Assembly: GCA_040830725.1 (NCBI GenBank)
Contig: JBFOMG010000039.1
Span: 36,707 to 100,706 of the forward strand
Direction: 5' to 3'
DNA length: 64,000 bases
DNA from: JAWKWH01 sp040830725
GTDB taxonomy: Bacteria; Pseudomonadota; Alphaproteobacteria; Rhizobiales; Rhizobiaceae
Shown: positions 36,842 to 45,328 of the stretch, one piece after another
Position numbering within the stretch: position 1 is the first letter of the stretch
How the letters are laid out: every line of letters begins with the position of its first letter
The notes under the pieces: generated by a model
Database searches by the model: none
What the model was told of the DNA's origin: nothing
What the model saw: the letters and a program-made list of their open reading frames with translations, nothing else
Translations under genes and position numbers: made by a program

Positions 36842-37744
36842 CTACTCACACCGGCGAGACAGATAGGCGCTGGCAAATTCTGCGAACCACTTCACCAATT
36901 CGCCACTATCGGCATCCTTCCTGACAGCGACGATCAACTGGTCCTTTGGGAACTCGACATCCGTCACGGGTATCCACGCGGTTTTGATTTTCGAATTGTC
37001 GTATCCAAGCGCAAACAGTCTGGTACGCAGGGATATGAACTTGCCGGTTTCAACAAGCGATTTGATCAATGCGAGTGAGTTGGTAGTCACCCAAGGCGCG
37101 TAGCGTTCAGAACTTTCGCTGACCAGGCTGCGCACCTCGTTGAAAAACGGATTGTCAAGATCGGGATCCACAATCGGGTATTCCAGCATCTCGCTCAAGG
37201 TAACCGAGGTCTTTTTTCCAAGCGGGTGATCAATCGTACAAAGCAATCCAATCGCCAGTTCGAAAACATGAACAACCTGCAGATTTGGGTGGTCGGCAGG
37301 CGCAAAGTTCAGGCCGACATCTGCCTCACCTTCGGCGACCAACCGCCAGATCTCCGGCGACTCAGCAACATTGACGCCAAATTTCAGCGCAGGGTGTTCT
37401 TCCAGCGCTTCAGAAAGAATGTTGGGCAGAAATGTGCTGGCGGCACTGTCGGTTGTCGCAATTTTCAGATGCTGAGTGTCTACTTCGGTCATGCCCTCGA
37501 TCTGCAGTCGCATACGATCGAAGTCGCGCATGGTCCGTTTGATGTGTTCCAGAACGACCTGGCCCGGCGCTGTCAACTTGGCCCCATCGAGCCCTCGTTC
37601 GAATATCTGAAATCCGAATTGTTGTTCAGCTGTCTGTATTTGCCGCGTGACGGAGGATGACGACACGTTCAGGTGGCGTGCGGCCGACCGAACTGAACCG
37701 AGTTTTGCGACGGCTTCCAAATATTTCAGCCTGACACTGTGCAT
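36842..37744 (-). CDS. LysR-family regulator of the divergent importer operon
   Basis: A 300-residue transcription factor with an N-terminal winged helix-turn-helix (residues 1-62, including KLGSVRSAARHLNVSSSSVTR split over the recognition helix) and a C-terminal substrate-binding domain (about 90-300). GGAGG lies four bases before the ATG at 37744. The gene is transcribed away from the ABC/deaminase operon at 37866, and the 121-bp gap holds a long inverted repeat suited to LysR binding. The inducer is probably the imported compound or a metabolite; this is inferred. Confidence 0.9.
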   Translation of the reverse strand: MHSVRLKYLEAVAKLGSVRSAARHLNVSSSSVTRQIQTAEQQFGFQIFERGLDGAKLTAPGQVVLEHIKRTMRDFDRMRLQIEGMTEVDTQHLKIATTDSAASTFLPNILSEALEEHPALKFGVNVAESPEIWRLVAEGEADVGLNFAPADHPNLQVVHVFELAIGLLCTIDHPLGKKTSVTLSEMLEYPIVDPDLDNPFFNEVRSLVSESSERYAPWVTTNSLALIKSLVETGKFISLRTRLFALGYDNSKIKTAWIPVTDVEFPKDQLIVAVRKDADSGELVKWFAEFASAYLSRRCE

Positions 37745-37770
37745 CAATCCTCCAAAAAGAACCTTCACAT

Positions 37771-37825
37771 GATGATGCGAAAAACGCAACGGGGCGGTGG
37801 CTATTTTGGCGCTTTTCGCAACATC
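37771..37825. promoter_or_regulatory. Long inverted repeat, candidate LysR operator
   Basis: GATGATGCGAAAAACGC (37771-37787) and GCGCTTTTCGCAACATC (37809-37825) are inverted copies that match at 15 of 17 positions, with a 21-base spacer. Each arm also contains a smaller GCG-AAAAA-CGC-like dyad. They lie in the 121-bp gap between the divergent LysR gene and the importer operon, centred about 67 bases before the operon start. Confidence 0.6.
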
Positions 37826-37865
37826 TGGAGTGTGCGAATATTTCCCAAACTCGGAGGACTGAACC

Positions 37866-38894
37866 ATGAAATTGACATTGCAAAGATTGGCGTTGGCATC
37901 GGCCATGGTACTTGGTTGCGGCCTGGTTGCCTCGCTCCCGGCCAAGGCGGAAGAACTGACCATCTCGGTTTGGGGAGGTTTTTACGGCGAGAACTGGGAG
38001 AAGGACGTTGTCATTCCCTGGGAAGAGAAGACCGGTATTGAGGTCACGATGGACTTCGGACAGTCGGCCACACGGCTTTCCAAGGCATTGGCTACGCGAG
38101 GCAGAAGCGCGGACCTGCTGTTCATTACCGATCACCAGATGGCTATTTTGAAAGCGCGGGGACTGCTGGACACGGTTGATCCGGCAAATGTTCCCAACCT
38201 GGTCAATCTTCATGAATTTGCCAAAGACCCGCTCGGAAGCGGTCAATGCCCGGCCGTAACGTTGTTGGGCGTGGGATTGGCGTACAACAAGGATCATTTT
38301 GACGCGCCGCCTACCTCGTGGCTGGACGTGCGCAGAGACGACCTGAAGACCCGGCCTGCATTCATGAACATGGGCTGGTCGGTAGCACCATCGGTCATGA
38401 CGCATTTTGCGACCCTTCAAGGTGGCGGGCTGGACAATATGGATCCAGCTTTCAACTTGATCGACACCGAGAAAGAAGATGCGCGGTTTTTCAATCTTTT
38501 TGAGGTTGTCGACTGGATCAACCAGGGTGAAGTCTCAATCGCGCCGTTTTTGAACATCTTTGCGCGGCAGGATCCGAACCTGCCGATGCGGTTTGTCTAT
38601 CCCGAGGACGGGACGCTGGGCGTTGTCAACATGGCTTGTATCCTGAAGGATTCTCCAAACAAGGCGAATGCCGAACGGTTTTTGAATGACTATCTGACCA
38701 TCGAAACCCAGGAAATGCAGGCCAAAATCTGGGGCGAAGGACCGGTAGTGAAGGGAGCGAAGATCCCGGAAGATTCACCCTACGTGATGGTGGATCCGGC
38801 AAAGGTGGACGACGTCATTATTTATGACGCCAATGCGATCGCCTCAAAGCGTGAAGAATGGATCACCAGGTTCCAGGACATCGTCGCGCAATAG
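37866..38894 (+). CDS. PotD-like periplasmic binding protein
   Basis: A 342-residue solute-binding protein with a signal peptide (about residues 1-28, ending AKA). The mature protein begins ELTISVWGGFYGENWEKDVV, typical of the polyamine/opine/2-aminoethylphosphonate class (family 1 and 8 binding proteins). GGAGG lies eight bases before the ATG. It begins a six-gene operon of four transporter genes followed by two adenosine-deaminase-like enzymes. The presence of deaminases rather than polyamine enzymes suggests an amine-bearing heterocycle as ligand; this is inference. Confidence 0.85.
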   Translation: MKLTLQRLALASAMVLGCGLVASLPAKAEELTISVWGGFYGENWEKDVVIPWEEKTGIEVTMDFGQSATRLSKALATRGRSADLLFITDHQMAILKARGLLDTVDPANVPNLVNLHEFAKDPLGSGQCPAVTLLGVGLAYNKDHFDAPPTSWLDVRRDDLKTRPAFMNMGWSVAPSVMTHFATLQGGGLDNMDPAFNLIDTEKEDARFFNLFEVVDWINQGEVSIAPFLNIFARQDPNLPMRFVYPEDGTLGVVNMACILKDSPNKANAERFLNDYLTIETQEMQAKIWGEGPVVKGAKIPEDSPYVMVDPAKVDDVIIYDANAIASKREEWITRFQDIVAQ

Positions 38895-38909
38895 GTTGTC
38901 GGTGGCGAC

Positions 38910-39956
38910 ATGGCTGAAGTCAAACTAACCGGTCTCAGCAAGCTTTACGGAGACTTTGCCGCAGCGTCGAACGTCTCGTTTGACGTCGAATCCGGCAGTT
39001 TTCTGAGCTTGCTGGGCCCATCCGGTTGCGGAAAAACCACGACTTTGCGGATGATCATCGGTTTTGAAGAGCCGAGCGCGGGCGACATTTTCATCGACGG
39101 CGAACGCATCAACAACGTCAAACCCTGGTTGCGGGATTTGGGTGTGGTTTTCCAGAACTATGCACTGTTTCCGTACATGACCGTGGCTGAAAACGTCGCA
39201 TTCGGTCTCAAGCGCAGAGGCATGGCGCCGGCGGAAATAAAACACCGGACATCGGAATTTTTGGAACTTGTCGGACTTCCCGGCAAGGAAGACAGGTTTC
39301 CGCGTCAGCTCAGCGGTGGGCAACAGCAACGGGTGGCGCTGGCGCGTGCTTTGGTAATCGAGCCACGGGTACTGCTGCTGGATGAACCCCTGTCAAATCT
39401 TGACGCGAAATTAAGGGCAGAGATGCGGTTCGAGTTGAAACGAATTCAAAGCGAAACCGGGGTGACTTCGATCTTTGTGACCCATGATCAGGAAGAAGCG
39501 CTGACTTTATCTGACCGGATAGTCGTCATGAATCAAGGCGAGGTGATTACTGTCGGCAATCCAAAAGAGATCTGGGAGAAGCCAACATCCGCTTTTGTTG
39601 CAGACTTTCTCGGTGTGGAAAACATCTTTGCGCCCGACAGTTTCGAATCCGGTGCGGTCAATATTGGCGGCAATCGCTTTGCCGCGGAACATGACGGGCA
39701 GAATGATCGCTTGGTGGGATTACGGTCGACGGATATTGAGATCAGCGAAACCGGCGCTTCCGGATTTGCCGGTCGCGTGCGTCAAAGCAGCTATCGCGGC
39801 GCGATCAACACCTACGTTGTCGATGTGCCCGGGATATCGCGACCGCTCTATGTCAGTACCGCTTCCGATCTGCCGATCGGTTCTGACGTGGTGTTGAAAC
39901 CACGCGAAGGCGCAATTCTGATCCTTGAACCCGACATGGAGATCACCGCCGCATGA
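38910..39956 (+). CDS. PotA-like ABC importer ATPase
   Basis: A 348-residue ATPase with Walker A GPSGCGKTT (near residue 36), signature LSGGQQQRVALARAL (near 136), Walker B LLLDEPLSNLD and the switch His in FVTHDQEEA. The C-terminal TOBE-type domain (about 240-345) is typical for the spermidine/putrescine class. It follows the binding-protein gene by 15 bases and overlaps the next permease gene by four. Confidence 0.92.
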   Translation: MAEVKLTGLSKLYGDFAAASNVSFDVESGSFLSLLGPSGCGKTTTLRMIIGFEEPSAGDIFIDGERINNVKPWLRDLGVVFQNYALFPYMTVAENVAFGLKRRGMAPAEIKHRTSEFLELVGLPGKEDRFPRQLSGGQQQRVALARALVIEPRVLLLDEPLSNLDAKLRAEMRFELKRIQSETGVTSIFVTHDQEEALTLSDRIVVMNQGEVITVGNPKEIWEKPTSAFVADFLGVENIFAPDSFESGAVNIGGNRFAAEHDGQNDRLVGLRSTDIEISETGASGFAGRVRQSSYRGAINTYVVDVPGISRPLYVSTASDLPIGSDVVLKPREGAILILEPDMEITAA

Positions 39957-40804
39957 GTGCCGGTGCCAAACGCGAAACCTACATTATCGGAGCGCCTGCT
40001 TCCGTGTGGCTGATCGTGTTGCTCGTCATCCCGTGTCTTTATCTGCTGTTTCAAAGCCTGACGCCGCTGAGCGGATCGGGCCTCTCGCTTGAGAACTATG
40101 CGAACTTGATCGAGAGCAGCACCTTTCAAAAGGCGCTCAGACGGTCGGTGATCGTCAGCATATGGGTCACGATCCTGACCGTTCTGGCGGGCTATCCCAT
40201 TGCGCTTGTCGCATCACGAGCTTCTTCACGGACACGAACAATTGTTATGGTGATCGTGATTTTTCCGTTTCTGCTATCTGCCGTCGTGCGTGCGTACGGA
40301 TGGACAGTCATCTTGGGCGAGAACGGCGTCGTCAATGACTTTCTGGTCGGTATCGGCCTGATCGACGAACCGCTCAAGCTGATCCAGAACACCTTTGCGA
40401 TCGTGGTCGGCGAGACCCATGTGCTGCTGCCCTACATGGTTTTGTCGCTGCTGACGGTGATTCAGCGAATTGACCGAAACCTAGAAGCCGCGGCGATGAG
40501 CCTTGGCGCTTCGCCGCCAGTCATTTTTTTCAAAGTGGTGGTTCCGCTGACACTGCCAGGCCTGCTGACGGGCATGCTCTTGGTGTTCAGCCTGTCAATG
40601 ACTGCATTTGCCACGCCATTCCTCCTGGGCGGTCCGCGGTCACCGATCCTGACGGTGTTGATGTACCAGTACGCCTACACGCTGTTCGACTGGTCAAAAG
40701 CAACCGCAGTGGCAGGCGTGCTGCTCATCCTTGGTCTCGGATTCGTTATCCTGCACCGCTTTGTCAGCCGCCGACTGATGCGTGATGCGGAGGCAAAGTC
40801 ATGA
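39953..40804 (+). CDS. PotB-like ABC importer permease
   Basis: A 283-residue inner-membrane permease with six membrane segments and the EAA-type coupling loop NLEAAAMSLGASPPVIFFKVVVPLTLPG (split, near 178-205). It forms the channel with the next permease. The gene overlaps both neighbours by four bases (ATGA), showing tight coupling. Confidence 0.92.
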   Translation: MSAGAKRETYIIGAPASVWLIVLLVIPCLYLLFQSLTPLSGSGLSLENYANLIESSTFQKALRRSVIVSIWVTILTVLAGYPIALVASRASSRTRTIVMVIVIFPFLLSAVVRAYGWTVILGENGVVNDFLVGIGLIDEPLKLIQNTFAIVVGETHVLLPYMVLSLLTVIQRIDRNLEAAAMSLGASPPVIFFKVVVPLTLPGLLTGMLLVFSLSMTAFATPFLLGGPRSPILTVLMYQYAYTLFDWSKATAVAGVLLILGLGFVILHRFVSRRLMRDAEAKS

Positions 40805-41634
40805 CCGGTCAAATAACAGAAAGGGTTTGGGAAAGGCCGCTTATTGCAGCCGGGCGCATCTTCCTTTGGGGCAGCGTGTGTTTCTGGCTCATTTTCGTAC
40901 TCGCGCCGGTACTGGTCACCGTTGTGTCGTCCTTCACCGCCGCAGAGTTCCTGACCTTCCCTCCGAAGGGGTTTTCGCTGCGATGGTATTTCCGCGTCAT
41001 GGAGTTGGACTGGTTCCTTACCTCCATGCAGACCAGTCTGATCGTGGCTGCGGTCTCCACATTGATTGCGACGATCTTTGCGGTTCTGGCGGCGCGGGTT
41101 CTTACCCGCCACCGTTTCCGGGCCAAGGGTGCATTCGAAATCCTGATGTTGTCGCCGCTGATTATCCCCGGGGTCGTGTTTGGTTTCGCGTTTTTCAACG
41201 TGGTTCTGCAGTTCCGGATGGAAGGCTGGAACCTTCTCAATCTGTTTGTTGCTCATTCCGTTGTCACGATTCCGCTGATGCTGCGCCCGATCTGGTCAAG
41301 CATGGCCGGAACGGACCTGTCGCTTGAAGAAGCGGCGCAATGCCTGGGTGCGACGCCTTGGGTGACGTTCTGGAAGATTACGTTCCCGATGATCCTGCCC
41401 GGCATTGTTGCCGGTGCCATCATCGCATTTACGTTTTCGTTCAATGACATCACGATCGCGATTTTCCTCGTCGGCCCCGGAACCCAAACCCTTCCGGTCC
41501 AGCTAATGTCACAGATCGAGTACACCCCTGACGCGTCTCCGGCCGCGATCACATCAATCATCATCTTCTTCACGCTGATCCTGTTTTTCATCATCGACAG
41601 GACCGTAGGTATGGACGTGTTTGCACAAAAATGA
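40801..41634 (+). CDS. PotC-like ABC importer permease
   Basis: A 277-residue inner-membrane permease with six membrane segments and the coupling loop LEEAAQCLGATPWVTFWKI (near 176-194). It overlaps the preceding permease gene and the following deaminase gene by four bases each. The overlap with the deaminase ties the transporter to the enzyme in one transcript. Confidence 0.92.
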   Translation: MTGQITERVWERPLIAAGRIFLWGSVCFWLIFVLAPVLVTVVSSFTAAEFLTFPPKGFSLRWYFRVMELDWFLTSMQTSLIVAAVSTLIATIFAVLAARVLTRHRFRAKGAFEILMLSPLIIPGVVFGFAFFNVVLQFRMEGWNLLNLFVAHSVVTIPLMLRPIWSSMAGTDLSLEEAAQCLGATPWVTFWKITFPMILPGIVAGAIIAFTFSFNDITIAIFLVGPGTQTLPVQLMSQIEYTPDASPAAITSIIIFFTLILFFIIDRTVGMDVFAQK

Positions 41635-42710
41635 CCGAGCTCTACGACTTCTTCCGGGCGGTTCCAAAGCCCGAATTACACCTGCATCTTCATGGGGCGG
41701 TTGCGCCTGAGACATTGATCGATCTGGCAGCAAAGAATGGCATTCCGCTGCCCAAAGGTAATGTCCGCGATACGCTGTATGCGCGAAAATCAGGCAATAA
41801 AGTTCAGTCAATTCTCCCGACGCTCAAGATCATTTGCCAGTCGATGGTTTCGCAAGACGACTTTGCGCGGGTCGCTTATGACATCCAGAAAGCAGCGGCA
41901 GATTGCGGCGTACGATACAGGGAGATCTTCTGGAACCCGACCGATCACGCAACGATTGCCCAGGTTTCCTATGAAACGGCAGTCGATGGGTTGATTGACG
42001 GCCTGAAAGCAGCGGAGAAGGATTTCAACATCATTGGGCGGCTGATCCCGTCCATCGACCGGGAGGGATCACCCGAAGCCGCTTATGAGATGGTCGAATG
42101 GGTCGTCAACCATCGACGTGATGAAGTGATTGGCCTGGGCATGGACTACCTTGAAATCGGACATCCACCGGAGAAGTTCTGGAAATCGTATCGTCTTGCC
42201 GCTGAACACGGATTGCGCCGTACCGCCCACGCCGGTGAGTTTCTCGAACCGGCACGAAACGTCGAGACTTGCCTGGATCTATTGGATTGCGAACGGATCG
42301 ACCATGGGTACACAATCGTCGATGCGCCTGATCTTGCGGCCCGTTGTATCGACGAGGGAATTCCGTTCTCCGTCGTGCCGACAAACACCACCTATATCAA
42401 GACGCTAGCCGGCGAAGCGTTTCACAAGCATCATCCCATCTGCAAAATGGGCCAGATGGGATTGCACATCTTTCCCAACAGCGACGATCCGCCATTGCAC
42501 CACACCGATCCGGCGCGAGCTTTCGCCGACATGGTCACCGAGTTCGGGTTCACATTGGCCGACACAAGAGATTTCTTGAGTAACGCAATCGACGCCGCTT
42601 GGGTCGACGACGCCACCAAAAAGGATTGGAAGCGCGCCTGGCTCGCGGAATTCGACAAGCAGGCCGAGAAGCTCTCGCTACAAAGCCAGATTGGAAATGG
42701 TCATGACTGA
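41631..42710 (+). CDS. Adenosine-deaminase-family enzyme with full active site
   Basis: A 359-residue zinc amidohydrolase of the adenosine deaminase family. The metal and catalytic residues are present: HLHLHG (near 17-22), HAGE (near 201), ERIDHG (near 222) and NSDDPP (near 283). The first motif has His where Glu stands in HxHLEG, and the sequence is far from the canonical Add at 19.4 kb, so the substrate is probably a modified adenine, nucleoside or other aminoheterocycle. It is co-transcribed with the importer and with a paralogue that follows with an 8-base overlap. Confidence 0.87.
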   Translation: MTELYDFFRAVPKPELHLHLHGAVAPETLIDLAAKNGIPLPKGNVRDTLYARKSGNKVQSILPTLKIICQSMVSQDDFARVAYDIQKAAADCGVRYREIFWNPTDHATIAQVSYETAVDGLIDGLKAAEKDFNIIGRLIPSIDREGSPEAAYEMVEWVVNHRRDEVIGLGMDYLEIGHPPEKFWKSYRLAAEHGLRRTAHAGEFLEPARNVETCLDLLDCERIDHGYTIVDAPDLAARCIDEGIPFSVVPTNTTYIKTLAGEAFHKHHPICKMGQMGLHIFPNSDDPPLHHTDPARAFADMVTEFGFTLADTRDFLSNAIDAAWVDDATKKDWKRAWLAEFDKQAEKLSLQSQIGNGHD

Positions 42711-43749
42711 CGTAAGCGAGTTCATTCGTGCGATGCCAAAGGCCGAACTTCACGTCCACCTGGAGGGCACCCTTGAGGGCGATCTTCTTCTGGTCATGGC
42801 GGAACGCAACAAAATTGAACTACCATTCGACGATCCCGACGGAATACGCCGAATGCAAAACGAGACCAAGACCGGCGTGACCAACAATCTGGTCAATTTC
42901 CTGCGCTGTCTCGATATTTGCCGGGAAGCAATGCGAACTGCCCAAGATTATTATGACACCGCAATGGCTTTCGTACGCCGGTCGGCCGAAGAAAACGTCG
43001 TCTATCTGGAGATCACATTTGATCCGCAACAGGCGGTCCGCCAAGGCGTGCCGCTTTCCCAATGCATTGATGCGCTGCGCCGTGCGCAACGGGATGCGAG
43101 GCGGGACCACAATGTTGAGATTCAGTGGATTGCCTGCTTTCAGCGGGATCATTCGCCCCAAAACGCGATGGAAACACTCATTCAACTTGATCCGCACCAA
43201 GATGCGATTGTCGGTGTCGGTCTCGACAATTTCGAGACACCGAACTTCCCCGCACTCTTCGAGCCGGTCATGACGGCCGCACGGGAACGCGGCTACCGCC
43301 TGACATCCCACTGCGATGTCAACCAACCTGACTCGCTCGCCCATATCGGCGAGTGTGTCGACCTGTTGGGCGTGGAGCGCATCGACCATGGCTTGAACAC
43401 TGCGCAGGACCCTGCGCTTGTCGAGAAAGTGGTCAACCGGAGGATCGCGCTGACGGGCTGCCCGACTTTTCACGTCTCGATGACATCGGCGCCGGAAGAC
43501 AGGATTGCAATGATCAAGACCCTGTTTGATGCCGGTGCGTTGATATCATTGAATACCGACGATCCGGCCCAGTTCGGAAGTGGCTACCTGAGCCATACAT
43601 TGGCGGCTTGTCAGAGCGCCGGGGGCTTTAGCGACAATGACATGCTGCATTTCATGCGCAACACGTTCGACAGCGCCTGGATAAACGAAAGTGCCCGGTC
43701 GAAATATCTTTCGATGCTTGACCAGTTCCAGGACGCCTCGGCTGCGTAG
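42703..43749 (+). CDS. Adenosine-deaminase-family enzyme with altered HAGE motif
   Basis: A 348-residue paralogue of the preceding enzyme. Zinc ligands are kept in HVHLEG (near 17-22), in SHCDV (near 202-206), ERIDHG and NTDDP (near 285). In place of the HAGE motif it reads HCDV, so the Glu that protonates the purine N1 is missing. It may act on a different ring, catalyse another hydrolysis, or be inactive. The ATG at 42703 has GGAA 7 bases upstream and overlaps the stop of the previous gene. Confidence 0.86.
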   Translation: MTDVSEFIRAMPKAELHVHLEGTLEGDLLLVMAERNKIELPFDDPDGIRRMQNETKTGVTNNLVNFLRCLDICREAMRTAQDYYDTAMAFVRRSAEENVVYLEITFDPQQAVRQGVPLSQCIDALRRAQRDARRDHNVEIQWIACFQRDHSPQNAMETLIQLDPHQDAIVGVGLDNFETPNFPALFEPVMTAARERGYRLTSHCDVNQPDSLAHIGECVDLLGVERIDHGLNTAQDPALVEKVVNRRIALTGCPTFHVSMTSAPEDRIAMIKTLFDAGALISLNTDDPAQFGSGYLSHTLAACQSAGGFSDNDMLHFMRNTFDSAWINESARSKYLSMLDQFQDASAA

Positions 43750-43763
43750 CATTTGGCTACGCA
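43743..43763. repeat. Stem-loop overlapping the end of the deaminase operon
   Basis: TGCGTAGC (43743-43750) and GCTACGCA (43756-43763) form a perfect 8-bp stem with a 5-base loop. The left arm contains the stop codon of the second deaminase gene. No T-run follows, so it may protect or process the 3' end rather than terminate efficiently. Confidence 0.5.
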
Positions 43764-43777
43764 CGAAACCGGTTCCT

Positions 43778-44047
43778 TCATCGATCGGCAGAGATCGACA
43801 GGTTCCCGCGTGGATAGGGGGCGAGATGAAATCTCGCCTGCTTGAACAGTTCAACCAGCCATGTTGCCAGGGAATTCAGTCGTGGCAAATCCACGCCGGG
43901 TTCAGAATGTTGCTGTTCGCGGAACTGGTGTTTCTTTCCCAGATGGCGTTGCTTTTCGATCTCTGGCCGCAAGGAGGCAACATCATGGCAGTTCAGCCGC
44001 TGGCTCAGAACAAGATACCGGCATTCGAATTCGATATCGTTCAGCAT
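43778..44047 (-). CDS. Small hypothetical protein
   Basis: An 89-residue frame with a good ribosome site (AAGGAG six to seven bases before ATG 44047). The product is polar and probably helical, with LVLSQRLNCHDVASLRPEIE in the first half and SLATWLVELFKQARFHLAP in the second. I do not recognise it. It converges with the deaminase operon and is divergent from the LysR gene at 44166. Support is the ribosome site, the absence of overlap with any other gene and protein-like composition. Confidence 0.45.
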   Translation of the reverse strand: MLNDIEFECRYLVLSQRLNCHDVASLRPEIEKQRHLGKKHQFREQQHSEPGVDLPRLNSLATWLVELFKQARFHLAPYPRGNLSISADR

Positions 44048-44103
44048 TCTCTTCTCCTTCAGACGTGGTTCGAAATTGTCCAGGCTAGAGTAGCCTTTCC
44101 ATA

Positions 44104-44157
44104 ATTTCGTGATAATTGCCCAGTTTGTTAATTGACTTCCCCGTATTTCGGGATAAT
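44104..44157. promoter_or_regulatory. Direct repeat before the LysR gene
   Basis: ATTTCGTGATAAT (44104-44116) and ATTTCGGGATAAT (44145-44157) match at 12 of 13 positions and start 41 bases apart, about four helical turns. The second copy ends eight bases before the LysR start, so it could mediate autoregulation of that gene and control of the small divergent gene. Confidence 0.4.
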
Positions 44158-44165
44158 CATTTGGC

Positions 44166-45074
44166 ATGGATTTGTTCAATTCAATGCGCGCCGTAGTGGA
44201 GGTTGCCAATCTGGGCAGTTTCTCGGCCGCAAGCCGGTCGATGAAGATGTCCACGACATCGGTATCCAGACTGGTTGCCGAGTTGGAGGGTGACCTCGGC
44301 GTCAGGCTCTTTAACCGAACCACTCGGCACAGTGCGCTGACGGATGCCGGACGCGTTTTCCTGGAGCGGTGCGGCACGATCCTTGAAGAAGTCGAGGCAA
44401 TGAGGGAGGCGACCCAGAAAAGACACCTAAGTCCGAGCGGCAAGCTGGTGATCAATTCAGCGCAGGTATTTGGTACCGAATTGCTGGCGCCGGTTATTCC
44501 GGCGTTCCTTGATCGCTATCCGGGTTTGAGCGTGGATTTGAGCGTATCCAATCGCACCGTAGACCTGATCGAAGAACATGTGGATGTGGCTTTGCGAATT
44601 GGTGTTGGCGGCTTGCCGGATTCTTCTCTGACCGCTGTTAAAATTCTCGAATACCGGCTCATTTTTATCGCTCATCGCCGATTCGTGGAATCCCGCGGTT
44701 TGCCTGAAAATCTGGAAGATTTACCAGACCACGCAATGGTCAAAATTGCTACGGGTGGATGGGGTCATGTTCACGAACTGGCGACCCCGGACGGAAGGTT
44801 GGACTACACGGTACCTGATACCTACACTGTGAATACATATCGTGGGCAGTTAAGAGCGGTTCTTGAGGGGCATGGATGCGCCCTGATGCACGACATTATC
44901 GCAGAACCGGAACTGAATAACGGTAATCTTGTGAGGATTCTTCCGGGCTATCAAACGTCGGCACAGTCGGTATATGCGCTTTATGCCCATCGCTCCTTTG
45001 TCGCTGCCCGAATCCGCGTGTTCATCGACTTTCTCAAGGAGCATTTTGCTGCGCGCAACCTGGTGCACTATTGA
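44166..45074 (+). CDS. LysR-family transcriptional regulator
   Basis: A 302-residue regulator with the N-terminal helix-turn-helix (residues 1-60, with GSFSAASRSMKMSTTSVSR) and a LysR substrate domain from about 88. The effector domain resembles the group with DLSVSNRTVDLIEEHVDVALRIG (split) near residue 125, common in regulators of the PA0477/DmlR-like class. The target is unknown. Candidates are its own gene, the small divergent gene or the aminotransferase gene that follows. Confidence 0.9.
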   Translation: MDLFNSMRAVVEVANLGSFSAASRSMKMSTTSVSRLVAELEGDLGVRLFNRTTRHSALTDAGRVFLERCGTILEEVEAMREATQKRHLSPSGKLVINSAQVFGTELLAPVIPAFLDRYPGLSVDLSVSNRTVDLIEEHVDVALRIGVGGLPDSSLTAVKILEYRLIFIAHRRFVESRGLPENLEDLPDHAMVKIATGGWGHVHELATPDGRLDYTVPDTYTVNTYRGQLRAVLEGHGCALMHDIIAEPELNNGNLVRILPGYQTSAQSVYALYAHRSFVAARIRVFIDFLKEHFAARNLVHY

Positions 45075-45328
45075 TCGATGATCTTGGTCTGCGAGGATCT
45101 CACGAATCGATCGGACTTCGGCAAGCGGAAAAGCTCGGTCGCGGATTCCCAGAATTTTCATTCTACGGATGCAGACGGGGCACGTCGGCCAAAATGTCCT
45201 GTTTCGATCAAGCATCGGATCTTCTTCAGTCTGGTGCAAAAAGACTGACCGGGGCCCTAGCGCTTGTCCGCTTTTGACCTCTATCCTTTCACGGAACAAT
45301 TGCTTGAACGAGAATGATGGAGCCTGGG

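Noticed and set aside
45075..45328. A leftward frame encoding a FWPTCPVCIRRMK segment that resembles half of a small zinc-ribbon protein.
   Set aside because: Only one CxxC pair is present, the frame continues antisense into the LysR gene, and no second cysteine pair appears in any frame; at most a decayed fragment.
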